This document shows positions 1 to 9,030 of a stretch of DNA of 64,000 nucleotides, piece after piece; the stretch's first letter is position 1; every line of letters starts with the position of its first letter. Both the position numbers and the translations under genes were made by a program. The notes beneath the pieces are model-generated. The model did not search any database, had not been told where the DNA came from, and saw only the letters and a list, made by a program, of their open reading frames with translations. Source of the DNA: Ilyomonas sp963847085 (GTDB taxonomy: Bacteria; Bacteroidota; Bacteroidia; Chitinophagales; Chitinophagaceae); contig CAWJYO010000005.1 in the NCBI GenBank assembly GCA_963847085.1, forward strand, positions 1 through 64,000, in the 5' to 3' direction.

Positions 1-212
1 ACTTTCTCTGTGCCATCTGGTTTGCTCAAATCGGCTGAAATAAAATGAAGACTTTTATTTTCTTCTTGCGGTTTGTTCCTTGCGGTAATGATAACAGTTG
101 CACCAGCTTGTTGCAGCCGTTCGGCAATAGCTTTTCCTGCACCTTTTGTGCCACCCGTTACTAATGCTATTTTGCCCTTTAGTTCATTATTGAAATTAAA
201 TTGTTGTTCCAT
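1..212 (-). CDS. SDR family oxidoreductase, N-terminal part (cut by window edge)
   Basis: Read from the ATG at 212 on the minus strand, this gives about 70 residues with the dinucleotide-binding glycine motif TGGTKGAGKAIA from residue 19, after a strand IALV. This is the start of a classical short-chain dehydrogenase/reductase using NAD(P)H; the catalytic Tyr-x-x-x-Lys lies beyond the window. It is transcribed divergently from the HxlR-type regulator that starts at 338, a common arrangement in which the regulator controls the oxidoreductase. Substrate cannot be told from this fragment. Confidence 0.85.
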   Translation of the reverse strand, partial: MEQQFNFNNELKGKIALVTGGTKGAGKAIAERLQQAGATVIITARNKPQEENKSLHFISADLSKPDGTEK

Positions 213-325
213 CTATATGATTATTTAAGGGCAAAATTGGTGCATATAAACAGTTTGTACAAGTACGGAAAATCGAATTGCATAGGGATTAATTTTTCCC
301 CTACAGCATAGTTAGAACATTGGGT

Positions 326-333
326 TACTTTTG
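326..333 (+). promoter_or_regulatory. Bacteroidota -7 promoter element (TACTTTTG)
   Basis: The octamer fits TAnnTTTG, the -7 consensus of the Bacteroidota primary sigma factor. It ends 5 nt before the ATG at 338, so the HxlR transcript would be leaderless or nearly so. I do not see a clear -33 TTTG at the usual distance. Confidence 0.4.
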
Positions 334-337
334 TAGT

Positions 338-700
338 ATGTATGAAAGAAAAATTTCGTTGAACTTAAATTGTGGTCTTGACCTGATTGGTGAAGTGCTT
401 TATGGCAAATGGAAAATCCGTTTGCTATGGTTTATCAACGATGGTTTTCAGCGACCAAACGAACTGCAACGAAAAATTCCTGATGCTTCCCGAAGGGTTT
501 TGAATATTCAATTGAAAGAGTTAGAAAAACACGAACTCGTTTCAAAAATTATTTATCCGCAAGTTCCGCCAAAAGTTGAATACAGTCTTACAGATTTTGG
601 TAAAACCCTAATTCCTGCCATTTCAGTTTTAGGTAATTGGGGCGATGAAAATGAAGAACGATTGAAGAATGTCATTTTACAAAAGTCACAAGTCGAATAG
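338..700 (+). CDS. HxlR-family winged-helix transcriptional regulator
   Basis: A 120-residue protein with the HxlR/DUF24 plan: LIGEVLYGKWKIRLLWFI near the N terminus, then the helix-turn-helix around FNDGFQRPNELQRKIPDAS, the recognition helix with RRVLNIQLKELEK, and the wing PPKVEYSLTDFGKTL. An upstream TTG at 320 is in frame, but ATG at 338 fits the family length and places the start just after a -7 box. Many HxlR proteins sense quinones or aldehydes, some through a Cys; one Cys lies at residue 12. The divergent SDR gene is the likely target. Confidence 0.9.
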   Translation: MYERKISLNLNCGLDLIGEVLYGKWKIRLLWFINDGFQRPNELQRKIPDASRRVLNIQLKELEKHELVSKIIYPQVPPKVEYSLTDFGKTLIPAISVLGNWGDENEERLKNVILQKSQVE

Positions 701-865
701 ATTTATTCGTCAATCCTTCAACGTCAGTAGGGTGTCGCAGTAGGGTTGCTGCTAACACAATATTATACGCAATTAACCATACCATCAAAAAATCAATTGC
801 CTTTGATTATCAATACTATTAGTATGCGCTTTTTGTATTGTAGTTGCGCCAATACAACTTACCAC

Positions 866-3087
866 CTATTTCCCTATCCCTTCCAAATACTTACTAAACT
901 GAAGAATTGCATCCGCCGCAATACCAATCTGGGCTTGCGCTTCAGTCCAGTTGCGCTGCTCAATGGCTTCGCGTATGCCGGGCAATGTTTTCACACCATA
1001 ACCGGTATAAAAACCGGGTGCATAAATGGCATGTTTGTACCACTCACGGCGTGGCAAACCGTTGGGTAATAACAACTGCTGTTCGGCAACAAACAAAGCT
1101 TTGTTGATGGCATCATTGTTTAATGCTGTATCTCTTTTACTTAACAATGCTTGCAAGCTATCAGTGCTCGTTGCAGGCTGTCCGTTGCATTTTGCAAAGG
1201 CGCAAAATTGAGATACGGCACAGCCTCTTTTGTTTTTGGCACTAATAAATGATACGCCGTATCAGTAGTTTGCCCATAGATGCCTGAAACAATTAATTTG
1301 TTTTCTATCCGTGTGTTCTCGCGCATATTATCAGCAAGGGCAATCACTTCTTTTGTGTAACTGTTGATGGCTTTGTATAAAAGGGTAAAATCAAAAGGCA
1401 CACGGTCGGCATCTGCCATGCGCAAAGCAGTGCGTCCTGCCGTTTTTGCAAGAGCAACGCCATATTGAAACGAAGGATCTTTAAACCGGCGATAATCATC
1501 ATACGAATCATAAGCTGAATGATATTCGCCACCACCATTTTCACCTCCAAAACCAAGGTTTAACGAAGGCACACCAATGTGTTGCAAAAACGGCGAAAAA
1601 TCAGAACCCGAACCTAAGCGGCTCAAGTTCTAATTCTTTTTTACCCATTGCTTCTTCTTTTGTTTTTGCACCTTTTGCATCGGCTATCTCTTTAGCCAGA
1701 CTTCTTGCTTGTATGCTGATTCCGGTTTCCGGGTCGGTAACTTCTTTTGCGGCTTCATTCACCATCGTTTGTAATGCTGCCGAGCCACCTGCGCCAAAAT
1801 AACCTCTTCCATTGTCATCGCTGTTAATGTACACCACCGCTTTCTGCTGCAATTCTTTTGCATGGTCTTCTACCCATTCAGTGCTGCCCAGCAAGGCAGG
1901 TTCTTCGCCATCCCACGCACAATACACGAGCGTGCGTTTGGGCTTCCAGCCGGTCTTTACCAATTCACCAATGGCTTTCGCTTCTTCCAACAATGCAGCC
2001 TGTCCGCTAATGGGGTCGTTGGCTCCGTTCACCCAGGCATCATGATGGTTGCCTCTTACTATCCATTCATCCGGATATTGCGAACCTTTAAGGGTAGCAA
2101 TCACATCATAACAGGGCACTTCATTCCAGTTAAACTGCATGTTTAAATGCACTTTTGTTTTGTCATCACCTACATGATATGTGAATGGCAAACCACCTAC
2201 CCATTCGCGCGGCGCAACGGGTCCTTCCAACGATTTCAGTAATGGTGCAGCATCGTGATAGCTGATAGGAATCACAGGTATCTTCAATAAGTTTTTGGCT
2301 TCGCTTCGCTCAATGCGTTTGGCGTCTTTGGTTGAAGCAATACCAGGTGTTAAAGGATCGCCCGGATAAATGGGCATATCCATCACACTGCCACGCTGCA
2401 CTTCATACTCGCTGCGGTAAGCACCTTTGGGATATACATCACCCGCCGCATAGCCGTCATCAACAGGATCGCTGTAAATAATGCAGCCAATGGCGCCATG
2501 CTCCTGCGCTACTTTGGGCTTTAATGCCACGCCAGCTTCTGCCGTATTTGGCAATTACTATTTTTCCTTTTACATTAATACCCATTCTGTCGAGCAAATC
2601 ATAATCATCAGGCAGGCCATAATTGACAAACACCAACGCGCCGGTTACATCACCATCGGCACTCCAGGCATTGTAAGTAGGCAGTTGCCCGCTTTGTCCG
2701 CTCGTAGCATCTTCTTTCAGGGCAGGTTCTTTTAAAATGGCTTTGTACAGCGGTAGGCGATACCATTTCCAGCACGCGTGTTTTAGGTGTTGGAAAGAGT
2801 ACCGTGTACTCATCTATTCTTACATCCCAGCCATATTGTTTAAAGCGATTGTAAATGGTGTCTGCAACCGCTTTATCGCCTGGTGAACCCAAATGATGCG
2901 GATACGATGACAATAGCTTTATGGTGCTGCCAATGTGAGCTGCATTTAGGTTTTGGTCGAATTGTTTTTCGATAGATAATTGCTGCCTGGCGTTGGATGC
3001 ATTAAAGCCTGTAATAGACGAAGACTGCGCAATGTTTTTGGTAATGAATAAAAGAATAATAACAAGGAGAAGAATGATTTGCTTCAT
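866..3087 (-). CDS. M28B metallopeptidase, glutamate carboxypeptidase II-like (four frameshifts)
   Basis: The fragments join to a protein of about 740 residues, the normal length of the GCPII/PSMA and transferrin-receptor-like family. In order: a signal peptide (MKQIILLLVIILLFITKNIA), a protease-associated domain (about 2460-2800), then the M28 core. Zinc ligands and catalytic residues are visible: His and Asp in RGNHHDAWVNGANDP, the Glu pair in DGEEPALLGSTEW, Asp in YINSDDNG and His in EYHSAYDSYDD. The C terminus is the TFR-like dimerisation domain. The reading frame changes near 2755, 2540, 1625 and 1150 while the motifs stay in family order, so I treat it as one gene with sequence errors. 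Predicted to be an exported exopeptidase acting in the periplasm or outside. Confidence 0.85.
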
Positions 3088-3117
3088 AAGTTCGGTTTGC
3101 TTCTGGTTTCAAAATAA

Positions 3118-3340
3118 GACAAAAAGAATCAAGAAACAAGAATCAAGAAACAAGAAACAAGAATCAAGATTCAGGATTCAAGGTTCATGGAAGAAGAATA
3201 GAAATTACATGTAGCAGGAAAAAAGCGTAAGAATAGAATTGTTATTTCACTTTTTGTTTTTACCTCTTTTTGTTTCTGCAACTTATCTCTTGAGTATTGT
3301 ATCTTGAACCTTGAATCTAGATTCTTGCAACTTCATTCTT
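3118..3340. repeat. Degenerate inverted repeat built from CAAGAATCAAG words
   Basis: Between the two minus-strand genes the left side (about 3118-3190) is a run of CAAGAATCAAGAAACAAG words and the right side (about 3285-3340) holds their complements (CTTGAACCTTGAATCTAG). The whole could fold as a long imperfect hairpin. A copy of the dispersed motif, TTTGTTTTTAC, sits in the loop at 3253. The same words recur at 56205-56590. Confidence 0.6.
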
Positions 3341-4115
3341 CAAACACATCTCCAGTCGTAATAGCTTCGTGTGTTGGAGCATTGTGATAACTAATTCTTG
3401 CTGCTTTAATGTGAAGCAACTGATGCAATCGCAACAACCTGAAAACAATTGCAACCACAAACGCAGATAGCAACGGAGCAGCAACATAAATCCAGTAATC
3501 ATTGTAATTGTTCACAAGCCATGCAGGTCCAAAACTACGGGCAGGGTTGGTGCTGCATCCCGAGTATGCCGATTCGGCCCATACCATAAAGCTGTACAAA
3601 GGAGGCATGGTGAATGGAGTATAATGACGAAGCGTTTTTATTCCTACAAAAACAAACACTACCACTATTAAAGCTGCTGTTGTAACCATCTCACCTACAA
3701 AAGCAGCCGTAATGCCTGCGCTTCCTGGTAAGGTAATGCCATACTGAATGCTTTTACCCTGCCCTTTCCACAACAAAAGGGGCAGGCAGCCAATGGCAGC
3801 GCCTAACATTTGCGAAATGACATAACCTATAAGCGCGCCAGTCTTCATTTTTCCACGAAGCCAAAAGGCAAACGACATAGCCGGATTGATGTGTGCACCA
3901 CTTATTTTACCTACGGGTGAAAGAGTGATAAGGCATCCGGTGCATCCAAATAAAAAGCCTGTGAGCAAACGCCTTGCACCAACGGAAGGAATGAAATGTG
4001 CAACTACCGAACCTTCGCCCCAATCTAAAATTACAAAGCTTAAACCAACAGCCATCAACAAAGCTGTGCCCACCAGTTCTGATGCAAATAAGTAAAATAT
4101 ACTCCTGCCTTTCAT
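3333..4115 (-). CDS. MIP family aquaporin / glycerol facilitator-like channel
   Basis: A 260-residue membrane protein with six hydrophobic segments and the two half-helix NPA signatures of the major intrinsic protein family, SGAHINPAMS at about residue 80 and SGCSTNPARSFGPA at about residue 192. It should form a tetrameric inner-membrane channel for water or small neutral solutes. The second-half signature with Cys and Ser before NPA resembles aquaporins more than GlpF, but selectivity cannot be settled by eye. It is intact, and is divergent from the prohibitin gene, with only 91 bp between the two starts. Confidence 0.9.
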   Translation of the reverse strand: MKGRSIFYLFASELVGTALLMAVGLSFVILDWGEGSVVAHFIPSVGARRLLTGFLFGCTGCLITLSPVGKISGAHINPAMSFAFWLRGKMKTGALIGYVISQMLGAAIGCLPLLLWKGQGKSIQYGITLPGSAGITAAFVGEMVTTAALIVVVFVFVGIKTLRHYTPFTMPPLYSFMVWAESAYSGCSTNPARSFGPAWLVNNYNDYWIYVAAPLLSAFVVAIVFRLLRLHQLLHIKAARISYHNAPTHEAITTGDVFEE

Positions 4116-4206
4116 GCCCGTTTTGTGTTTTGCAAAAGATAATAAATATCATGCCTTCATGTCCTTATTTTACTTTTGCTTTGTTATTTAAAAATAGTCA
4201 ACCATT

Positions 4207-5124
4207 ATGTTTCTGCTTATTATCGGTCTTGTTATCTTCTTTGTTAGTCTGGGCGTAAGCCGCACCAATCCTGACGTTTCAGCGATATGCAAAAACAGTT
4301 CAGGGCATTGGATTATTAATTGCAGTATTGGGTTTTGTCGCCGCAGGCACTGTACAAATTGATGCCGGCGAAGTGGGTGTGCAAAAATTATTTGGTAAGG
4401 TTCAGAACAACGTTTTGAACAGTGGTTTGCACCTCATCAATCCGTTGGTTGAAGTTCAGCATCTTGGATATAAGAACACAAAACTATACCATGAGCGGCA
4501 CCAGCAATGAAGGCAATAAGCAAGGTGATGATGCTATTCGTGTACTCTCTGCCGATGGCCTGGAAGTAACCATAGATTTATCAGTGCTGTATCACGTTGT
4601 TCCTTCCGAAGCGCCAAAACTGTTGCGTGAAACAGGAGCGGATTATGAAGATAAAATTGTGCGTCCTGTTACGCGTACACGTATAAGAGATAACGCGGTG
4701 TATTACGATGCAGTTGCCTTGTTTTCAACGAAACGCGATGAGTTTCAGCAACGCATTTTTGCTACCATCGAAAAAGATTTCAGAAACGCGGGGTTTGGTG
4801 CTGGAAAATTTGCTGGTTCGCAACATTACCTTGCCTGCAAGTGTAAGGGCTTCCATTGAGCAAAAAATAAATGCTGAACAAGATGCGCAGAAGATGCAGT
4901 TTGTATTGCAAAAAGAACAGCAGGAAGCGCAGCGCAAACGGGTAGAAGCGCAAGGCATTGCCGATTACCAGCGCATCATCAGTGAAAGTTTAACCGACAA
5001 GCAATTGCAATACGAACGCATTAAAGCGCAATTGGAAATTGCCAAATCGCCCAACTCAAAAGTTATTATTATGGGCGGCAATGGAAACACGCCGTTGATA
5101 TTGGATGGAAAGGATGAGAAGTGA
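4207..5124 (+). CDS. SPFH/prohibitin-family membrane protein (frameshifted)
   Basis: About 305 residues when read across three frame changes (near 4275, 4470 and 4800). It starts with a transmembrane segment (MFLLIIGLVIFFVS), then a second hydrophobic stretch, then the band-7 domain with QIDAGEVGVQKLFGKV and the strand GLHLINPLVEV. The C-terminal third is a charged coiled coil (EQDAQKMQFVLQKEQQEAQ) ending in VIIMGGNGNTPLIL, typical of bacterial prohibitins. Such proteins form large rings that organise the membrane and protect FtsH-type proteases. The frame changes do not disturb domain order, so sequence error is the likely cause. The small gene at 5161 follows at 36 bp. Confidence 0.8.
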
Positions 5125-5160
5125 GTGGGTATAAATCAAATTACAGTAAAAACAAACATC

Positions 5161-5388
5161 ATGAAACTGCGTTGGTTCACACGAAAAGGAATGATATTCA
5201 TTCCAAAAACCTTTATTGGCTGGATGATTTTAATCGCAGCCCTTGTGTATGCAGTTTATACGTTTATTGATATTGACAGCCGCTCGCATTCAGTAAGCGA
5301 TACGCTGATGAACTTTGTTTTCAATCTCTTTCTTATCGGCGTGGTGTATTCGTTAATTGCTTTGCTAACCAGCCGGGTGAAATCATGA
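5161..5388 (+). CDS. Small two-helix membrane protein
   Basis: The ATG at 5161 gives 75 residues. An in-frame GTG lies at 5125, but the stretch between is not conserved-looking and includes a dispersed-motif copy at 5146. There are two clear membrane helices, FIGWMILIAALVYAVYTFI and FVFNLFLIGVVYSLIALL, joined by a short polar loop. I do not recognise the family. Its close spacing after the prohibitin gene suggests co-transcription. Confidence 0.65.
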   Translation: MKLRWFTRKGMIFIPKTFIGWMILIAALVYAVYTFIDIDSRSHSVSDTLMNFVFNLFLIGVVYSLIALLTSRVKS

Positions 5389-5502
5389 CTTTGATTAGGA
5401 AAACTTTTCTTCTTCTGCATGCCTTTTTAAAAACAAAAATCCGGCTTCAATTTGTATGTAGCCAATTTGTTTTTACACGAATTTTCAAGCAACGAAACTG
5501 TT

Positions 5503-6321
5503 TTATTTCTTTTGATAAACCCTCACCCAATCTACATACATTTTTGCGGGCAGCTTACTGTTATCAACCGTTTGCCCGGGCCAGTCTCCGCCAACAGCAA
5601 GGTTAAATAATATGAAGAAAGGCAGATGAAATTCTTCAGTGCTGTTAGTGGTTATGTCCGATGTATGATAGGTAACGCTATCCACATACCACCTGATGGA
5701 AGTGGCTGTCCATTCTACTCCATAAACATGAAAATCCGAAGGTGTTGAATTTGTATTACCACCATCCTGCACATGCCCGTTATTATCCCAGTGAATGGTG
5801 CCATAAATAATACTATCGGCATTAATGTGTTCCATTATATCGGTTTCGCCACAGGCAGGCCAGTTAATGGTGTTAATGTCGCTACCCAACATCCAGAAGG
5901 CAGGCCACAAGCCTTGCCCAACGGGTATTTTAATACGGGCTTCTACCTTGCCGTAAGTGAATTCTTTTTTGGCTTGCGTTGTCATACGCGAGGAAGTATA
6001 ATAATTGGCTCCAACCGTTTCTTTCTTTGCCGTAATTACTAAATTGCCATTCTCAATGGTTGCATTGTTCTTTTGATAGTATTCCTTTTCGTGATTGCCC
6101 CATCCATTGCCGCCGGTTTCAAAATTCCAGACAGTTGTATCTATCGAATTGCCATTAAATTCATCTGCCCAAACCAACTGGTAAGTAGAAGTATCAACCG
6201 GAGTGACTGGTGGAACATAAGGTGGCGTAACGGCAGGATCATTGGGTGAAGATGATTTGGTGCAGAACGAAAAAGAGCAAACTGAAAGAACGATGATAAA
6301 AAATAGAAAGCGAATCCTCAT
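5503..6321 (-). CDS. GH16 beta-glucanase lipoprotein (laminarinase-like)
   Basis: A 272-residue lipoprotein: the hydrophobic N terminus ends in FSFCTKSS, a lipobox-like Cys, followed by a Pro/Thr-rich linker and one GH16 domain. Its catalytic signature ExDxxE is GETDIMEH, with the usual flanking WPAFWMLG and a C-terminal MYVDWVRVYQ strand. Bacterial GH16 enzymes of this shape cleave internal beta-1,3 or beta-1,3-1,4 bonds. It is divergent from the GH5 gene at 6460 across a 138-bp shared control region, so the two probably form a beta-glucan utilisation pair. Confidence 0.92.
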   Translation of the reverse strand: MRIRFLFFIIVLSVCSFSFCTKSSSPNDPAVTPPYVPPVTPVDTSTYQLVWADEFNGNSIDTTVWNFETGGNGWGNHEKEYYQKNNATIENGNLVITAKKETVGANYYTSSRMTTQAKKEFTYGKVEARIKIPVGQGLWPAFWMLGSDINTINWPACGETDIMEHINADSIIYGTIHWDNNGHVQDGGNTNSTPSDFHVYGVEWTATSIRWYVDSVTYHTSDITTNSTEEFHLPFFILFNLAVGGDWPGQTVDNSKLPAKMYVDWVRVYQKK

Positions 6322-6459
6322 AACTGAGTTGTTTTAAAAATAAAGATAAGGAAATGACGATGGAGTTCTTATTTTATAACTTCGGCAAATTATCCATTTT
6401 TGTAGTTCATGATATATAATAGCCAACAAAATAATTCTTCCTGTTAAAGATTATCAATT

Positions 6460-7698
6460 ATGATAAAAAAACTGTTTGCCTCTTTTGTTTTTGCCTGTTT
6501 TTTTATTTGTGCCGCGCAAGCCCAAACCTCTCGTTTCATCACTTCAAAAGGAAAAGAAATTATAGGCGTTGATGACAAGCCTTTTTTAATAAAAGGCACC
6601 AATCTGGGCAACTGGTTGGTGCCCGAAGGCTATATGTTTAAATTTAAAGAAGCCAATTCGCCAAGGCTGATTGATGAAACTTTTAAAGAACTGGTTGGGC
6701 CTTCTGCTACGGAAGAATTTTGGAAGAAATATCTTGATGTTTACATTACGCAGGATGACATTCATTACCTTAAAACCACCGGCATCAACTCCATCCGCAT
6801 ACCGTTTAATTATCGGCTGTTTACACCTGAAAATTACATGGGTGATAATGATAGCACTCGCGGCTTTGTTTATCTTGATAAAGTCATCAACTGGTGCAAA
6901 GGGGAAGGTTTGTATGTGTTGTTGGACATGCACTGTGCACCGGGCGGACAAACCGGCGATAATATTGATGATGGCTATGGCTATCCGTTTTTATTTGAAA
7001 GCGAAGCCGACCAAAACAAAGTCGCTTCTATCTGGAAAAGAATTGCGCAACATTATGCGGCCGAAACCACTGTTATGGGTTACGATTTGCTGAACGAACC
7101 GATTGCGCATTATTTCGATAAAAACAAACTTAACCCGATGCTGGAAGTGGTATATAAAAAAATAACCGCTGCCATTCGTACGGTTGATAACAACCATTTG
7201 CTGTTTTTGGGTGGTGCGCAATGGGATTCTAACTTCAAGCCCTTTGGTGCGCCGTTCGATTCGAAACTGGTGTATCAGTTTCATAAATACTGGACGGCAA
7301 CTACCAAAGATGTAATTCAGGAATACATTGATTTCAGAGATAAATACAACGTTCCTATTTACTGCGGCGAAACCGGTGAAAACAATGATGAATGGATCAT
7401 GAAGTTTAGAAAAACACTGGAAGAAAACAATATTGGCTGGCACTTCTGGCCGTATAAAAAAATGGATAGCAAGAGTGGCTTCATAACTTTTGCAATACCT
7501 CAATATTATGATAGCGTTATGGCTTATGCCGATACAGCAAAAAGAAACTTTGCCGACATCAGAAGCCTGCGTCCTAAAAATGGCGAGCAAATACAAAAAG
7601 CAATGGATGGCTTTTTAGAAAATTGCCGGTTTCAAAATTGCATCATCAATAGCAGTTATATTACTGCATTGGGTTTACAGCCCGGCAAAAAAGAATAA
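6460..7698 (+). CDS. Secreted GH5 glycoside hydrolase (exo-beta-1,3-glucanase/cellulase type)
   Basis: 412 residues with a signal peptide cleaved after AAQAQ. The TIM-barrel motifs are those of GH5: KGTNLGNWLVPEGY at the start, RIPFNY, the acid/base Glu in YDLLNEPIAHYF and the nucleophile Glu in PIYCGETGENN. The NLGNWL opening resembles fungal-type exo-1,3-glucanases. It pairs with the divergent GH16 endo-enzyme, which would release oligomers for it. A copy of the dispersed motif (6484) encodes part of the signal peptide (FVFAC). The next gene starts 3 bp after its stop. Confidence 0.93.
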   Translation: MIKKLFASFVFACFFICAAQAQTSRFITSKGKEIIGVDDKPFLIKGTNLGNWLVPEGYMFKFKEANSPRLIDETFKELVGPSATEEFWKKYLDVYITQDDIHYLKTTGINSIRIPFNYRLFTPENYMGDNDSTRGFVYLDKVINWCKGEGLYVLLDMHCAPGGQTGDNIDDGYGYPFLFESEADQNKVASIWKRIAQHYAAETTVMGYDLLNEPIAHYFDKNKLNPMLEVVYKKITAAIRTVDNNHLLFLGGAQWDSNFKPFGAPFDSKLVYQFHKYWTATTKDVIQEYIDFRDKYNVPIYCGETGENNDEWIMKFRKTLEENNIGWHFWPYKKMDSKSGFITFAIPQYYDSVMAYADTAKRNFADIRSLRPKNGEQIQKAMDGFLENCRFQNCIINSSYITALGLQPGKKE

Positions 7699-7701
7699 GA
7701 C

Positions 7702-8355
7702 ATGAAGATTAGCACCGTTCGGTTAGAAACATTCAGCGATTGTGTAATTGCCATTATCATTACGGTTATGATTTTGGAATTGAAGCTGCCGAACCTTGAT
7801 AAACATACTGCTACTACAACGCAAATTCTTTCTTATCTGCATGGCTTGCTTCCTTACTTTATCACGTATGCGTTTAGCTATATGATGATTGGTATTTTCT
7901 GGACAAATCATCATCACATGTTTTTCCTATTAGAAAACACAGACGAAACCTTGTTATGGCAGAACTTTTTGTTCATGTTCATGTTGAGTTTGATACCGTT
8001 TGCAACAGCACTTGTTGGCGCCAACCCATTCATTCCTTTATCACCGGCAATCTATGGTTTGGTAATGTTGCTAACTACCGGCTCTTTTGTAATGATGCGC
8101 AGCTACAGTATGCGAAAAGGACTGGTTCATAAAGATGAAAACCGCGACCTGCGGCGGAAGATTTACAAGGTTTCCCTTCGTGCACGCACCAAAGGCATTA
8201 TCGGCGCATTGGTGTATCTGGCTTCTATTCCGTTGGCATATATAAACGTTTTTATTGCTTATGTTTTGTTCGTTATTCCTGCCCTTATCTTCTTTGTTCC
8301 CGAAGGTGTTGACAGCGAAAAACTGGTATCGGATGTAGGTAGTGAAACAAAATGA
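7702..8355 (+). CDS. TMEM175/DUF1211-family potassium channel
   Basis: 217 residues with six predicted membrane segments. The first helix carries the family signature R-x-x-x-F-S-D (RLETFSDCVIAIIITVM), which lines the pore in TMEM175 channels; a single six-helix unit means it would work as a tetramer. HHHMFFLLENTDETLLWQN is also typical. It begins 3 bp after the GH5 stop, so the two are translated from one message. The functional tie between a K+ channel and a glucanase is not obvious. A dispersed-motif copy lies just after the stop at 8358. Confidence 0.85.
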   Translation: MKISTVRLETFSDCVIAIIITVMILELKLPNLDKHTATTTQILSYLHGLLPYFITYAFSYMMIGIFWTNHHHMFFLLENTDETLLWQNFLFMFMLSLIPFATALVGANPFIPLSPAIYGLVMLLTTGSFVMMRSYSMRKGLVHKDENRDLRRKIYKVSLRARTKGIIGALVYLASIPLAYINVFIAYVLFVIPALIFFVPEGVDSEKLVSDVGSETK

Positions 8356-8418
8356 AGTTTGTTTTTGCACGAAAACGTTTCGCCTGCAATTTAAAATAGA
8401 GAAAAGTAGGTTCAACTT

Positions 8419-8634
8419 TTACAATGCAAAAACCAATACTTCACTTTCTGCATTTGATTTGGGTATACTAAGCCGTTCTTCTTTTAACCCTTCCAAATGA
8501 AACTGGATAGCATCGAAAATATTTTTTTCAACCACTGCTTTCGATTTCCCAGTGGCAATTACACCGGGCAAATCAGGAACATAAGCTGAATAACCAGTTT
8601 TCGTTTTCTCATATACCACTAAATACTTTCTCAT
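8419..8634 (-). CDS. hicB: HicB-family antitoxin
   Basis: A 71-residue protein with the HicB partial RNase-H-like fold: YLVVYEKTKTGYSAYVPDLPGVIATGKS followed by a helix with EKNIFDAIQFHLEGL. It should neutralise HicA by binding it. No C-terminal helix-turn-helix or ribbon-helix-helix is visible, so this is the short form and may not bind DNA itself. Its ATG overlaps the hicA TGA in an ATGA (8631-8634), the usual sign of tight coupling. Confidence 0.88.
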   Translation of the reverse strand: MRKYLVVYEKTKTGYSAYVPDLPGVIATGKSKAVVEKNIFDAIQFHLEGLKEERLSIPKSNAESEVLVFAL

Positions 8635-8825
8635 TGTTTATCAATTTGAGCTTGCTTATAAATACTGTTTAATGTGCCGAAAGCAATTTCATCGTTCATT
8701 TTATGAGCGGCAATGGTAACCAACCCTTTCTTTGTTGGATGTTTGTACTGTCGGTGACTTCCTTTTTGTCTTACCAAAAACCAACCATCTTGTTCAATGA
8801 TTTTAATTATCTCACGGGCTTTCAT
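8631..8825 (-). CDS. hicA: HicA-family mRNA interferase toxin
   Basis: 64 residues from the ATG at 8825. The double-stranded-RNA-binding-like HicA fold is clear: MKAREIIKIIEQDGWFLVRQ, then the catalytic His in KGSHRQYKHPTKKG, then VTIAAHKM. HicA cleaves mRNA during translation. An upstream extension to 8945 exists in frame but has no family resemblance. hicA comes first and hicB second, the common order in HicAB loci. Confidence 0.9.
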   Translation of the reverse strand: MKAREIIKIIEQDGWFLVRQKGSHRQYKHPTKKGLVTIAAHKMNDEIAFGTLNSIYKQAQIDKQ

Positions 8826-9004
8826 CTTCAAAAATACAAAAAGAAGCAGGTCGGTGCTGTCAGGTTTGAAAAGATAAAAACATGGGTAATTCTGCCAGAT
8901 GCTAACCTCTTTTTCTAAAAGAGATAACATGAGTAAAGAAATCAAATTCCAATATCATCATTCTTAGTTTTATTTCATCCCTTTCACTCATTCATTGCAT
9001 CTCG

Positions 9005-9012
9005 TATGTTTG
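9005..9012 (+). promoter_or_regulatory. Bacteroidota -7 promoter element (TATGTTTG)
   Basis: Matches TAnnTTTG and ends 18 bp before the epimerase ATG at 9031. No convincing -33 element is seen. Confidence 0.45.
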
Positions 9013-9030
9013 CGAAATATTTATTCAAAC

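Noticed and set aside
746..1211. Plus-strand open frames opposite the M28B peptidase
   Set aside because: They lie antisense to a gene with clear zinc-ligand motifs and have no features of their own.
3118..3340. CRISPR array
   Set aside because: The repeated words are short, degenerate and directly adjoining, with no unique spacers of even length and no cas genes.
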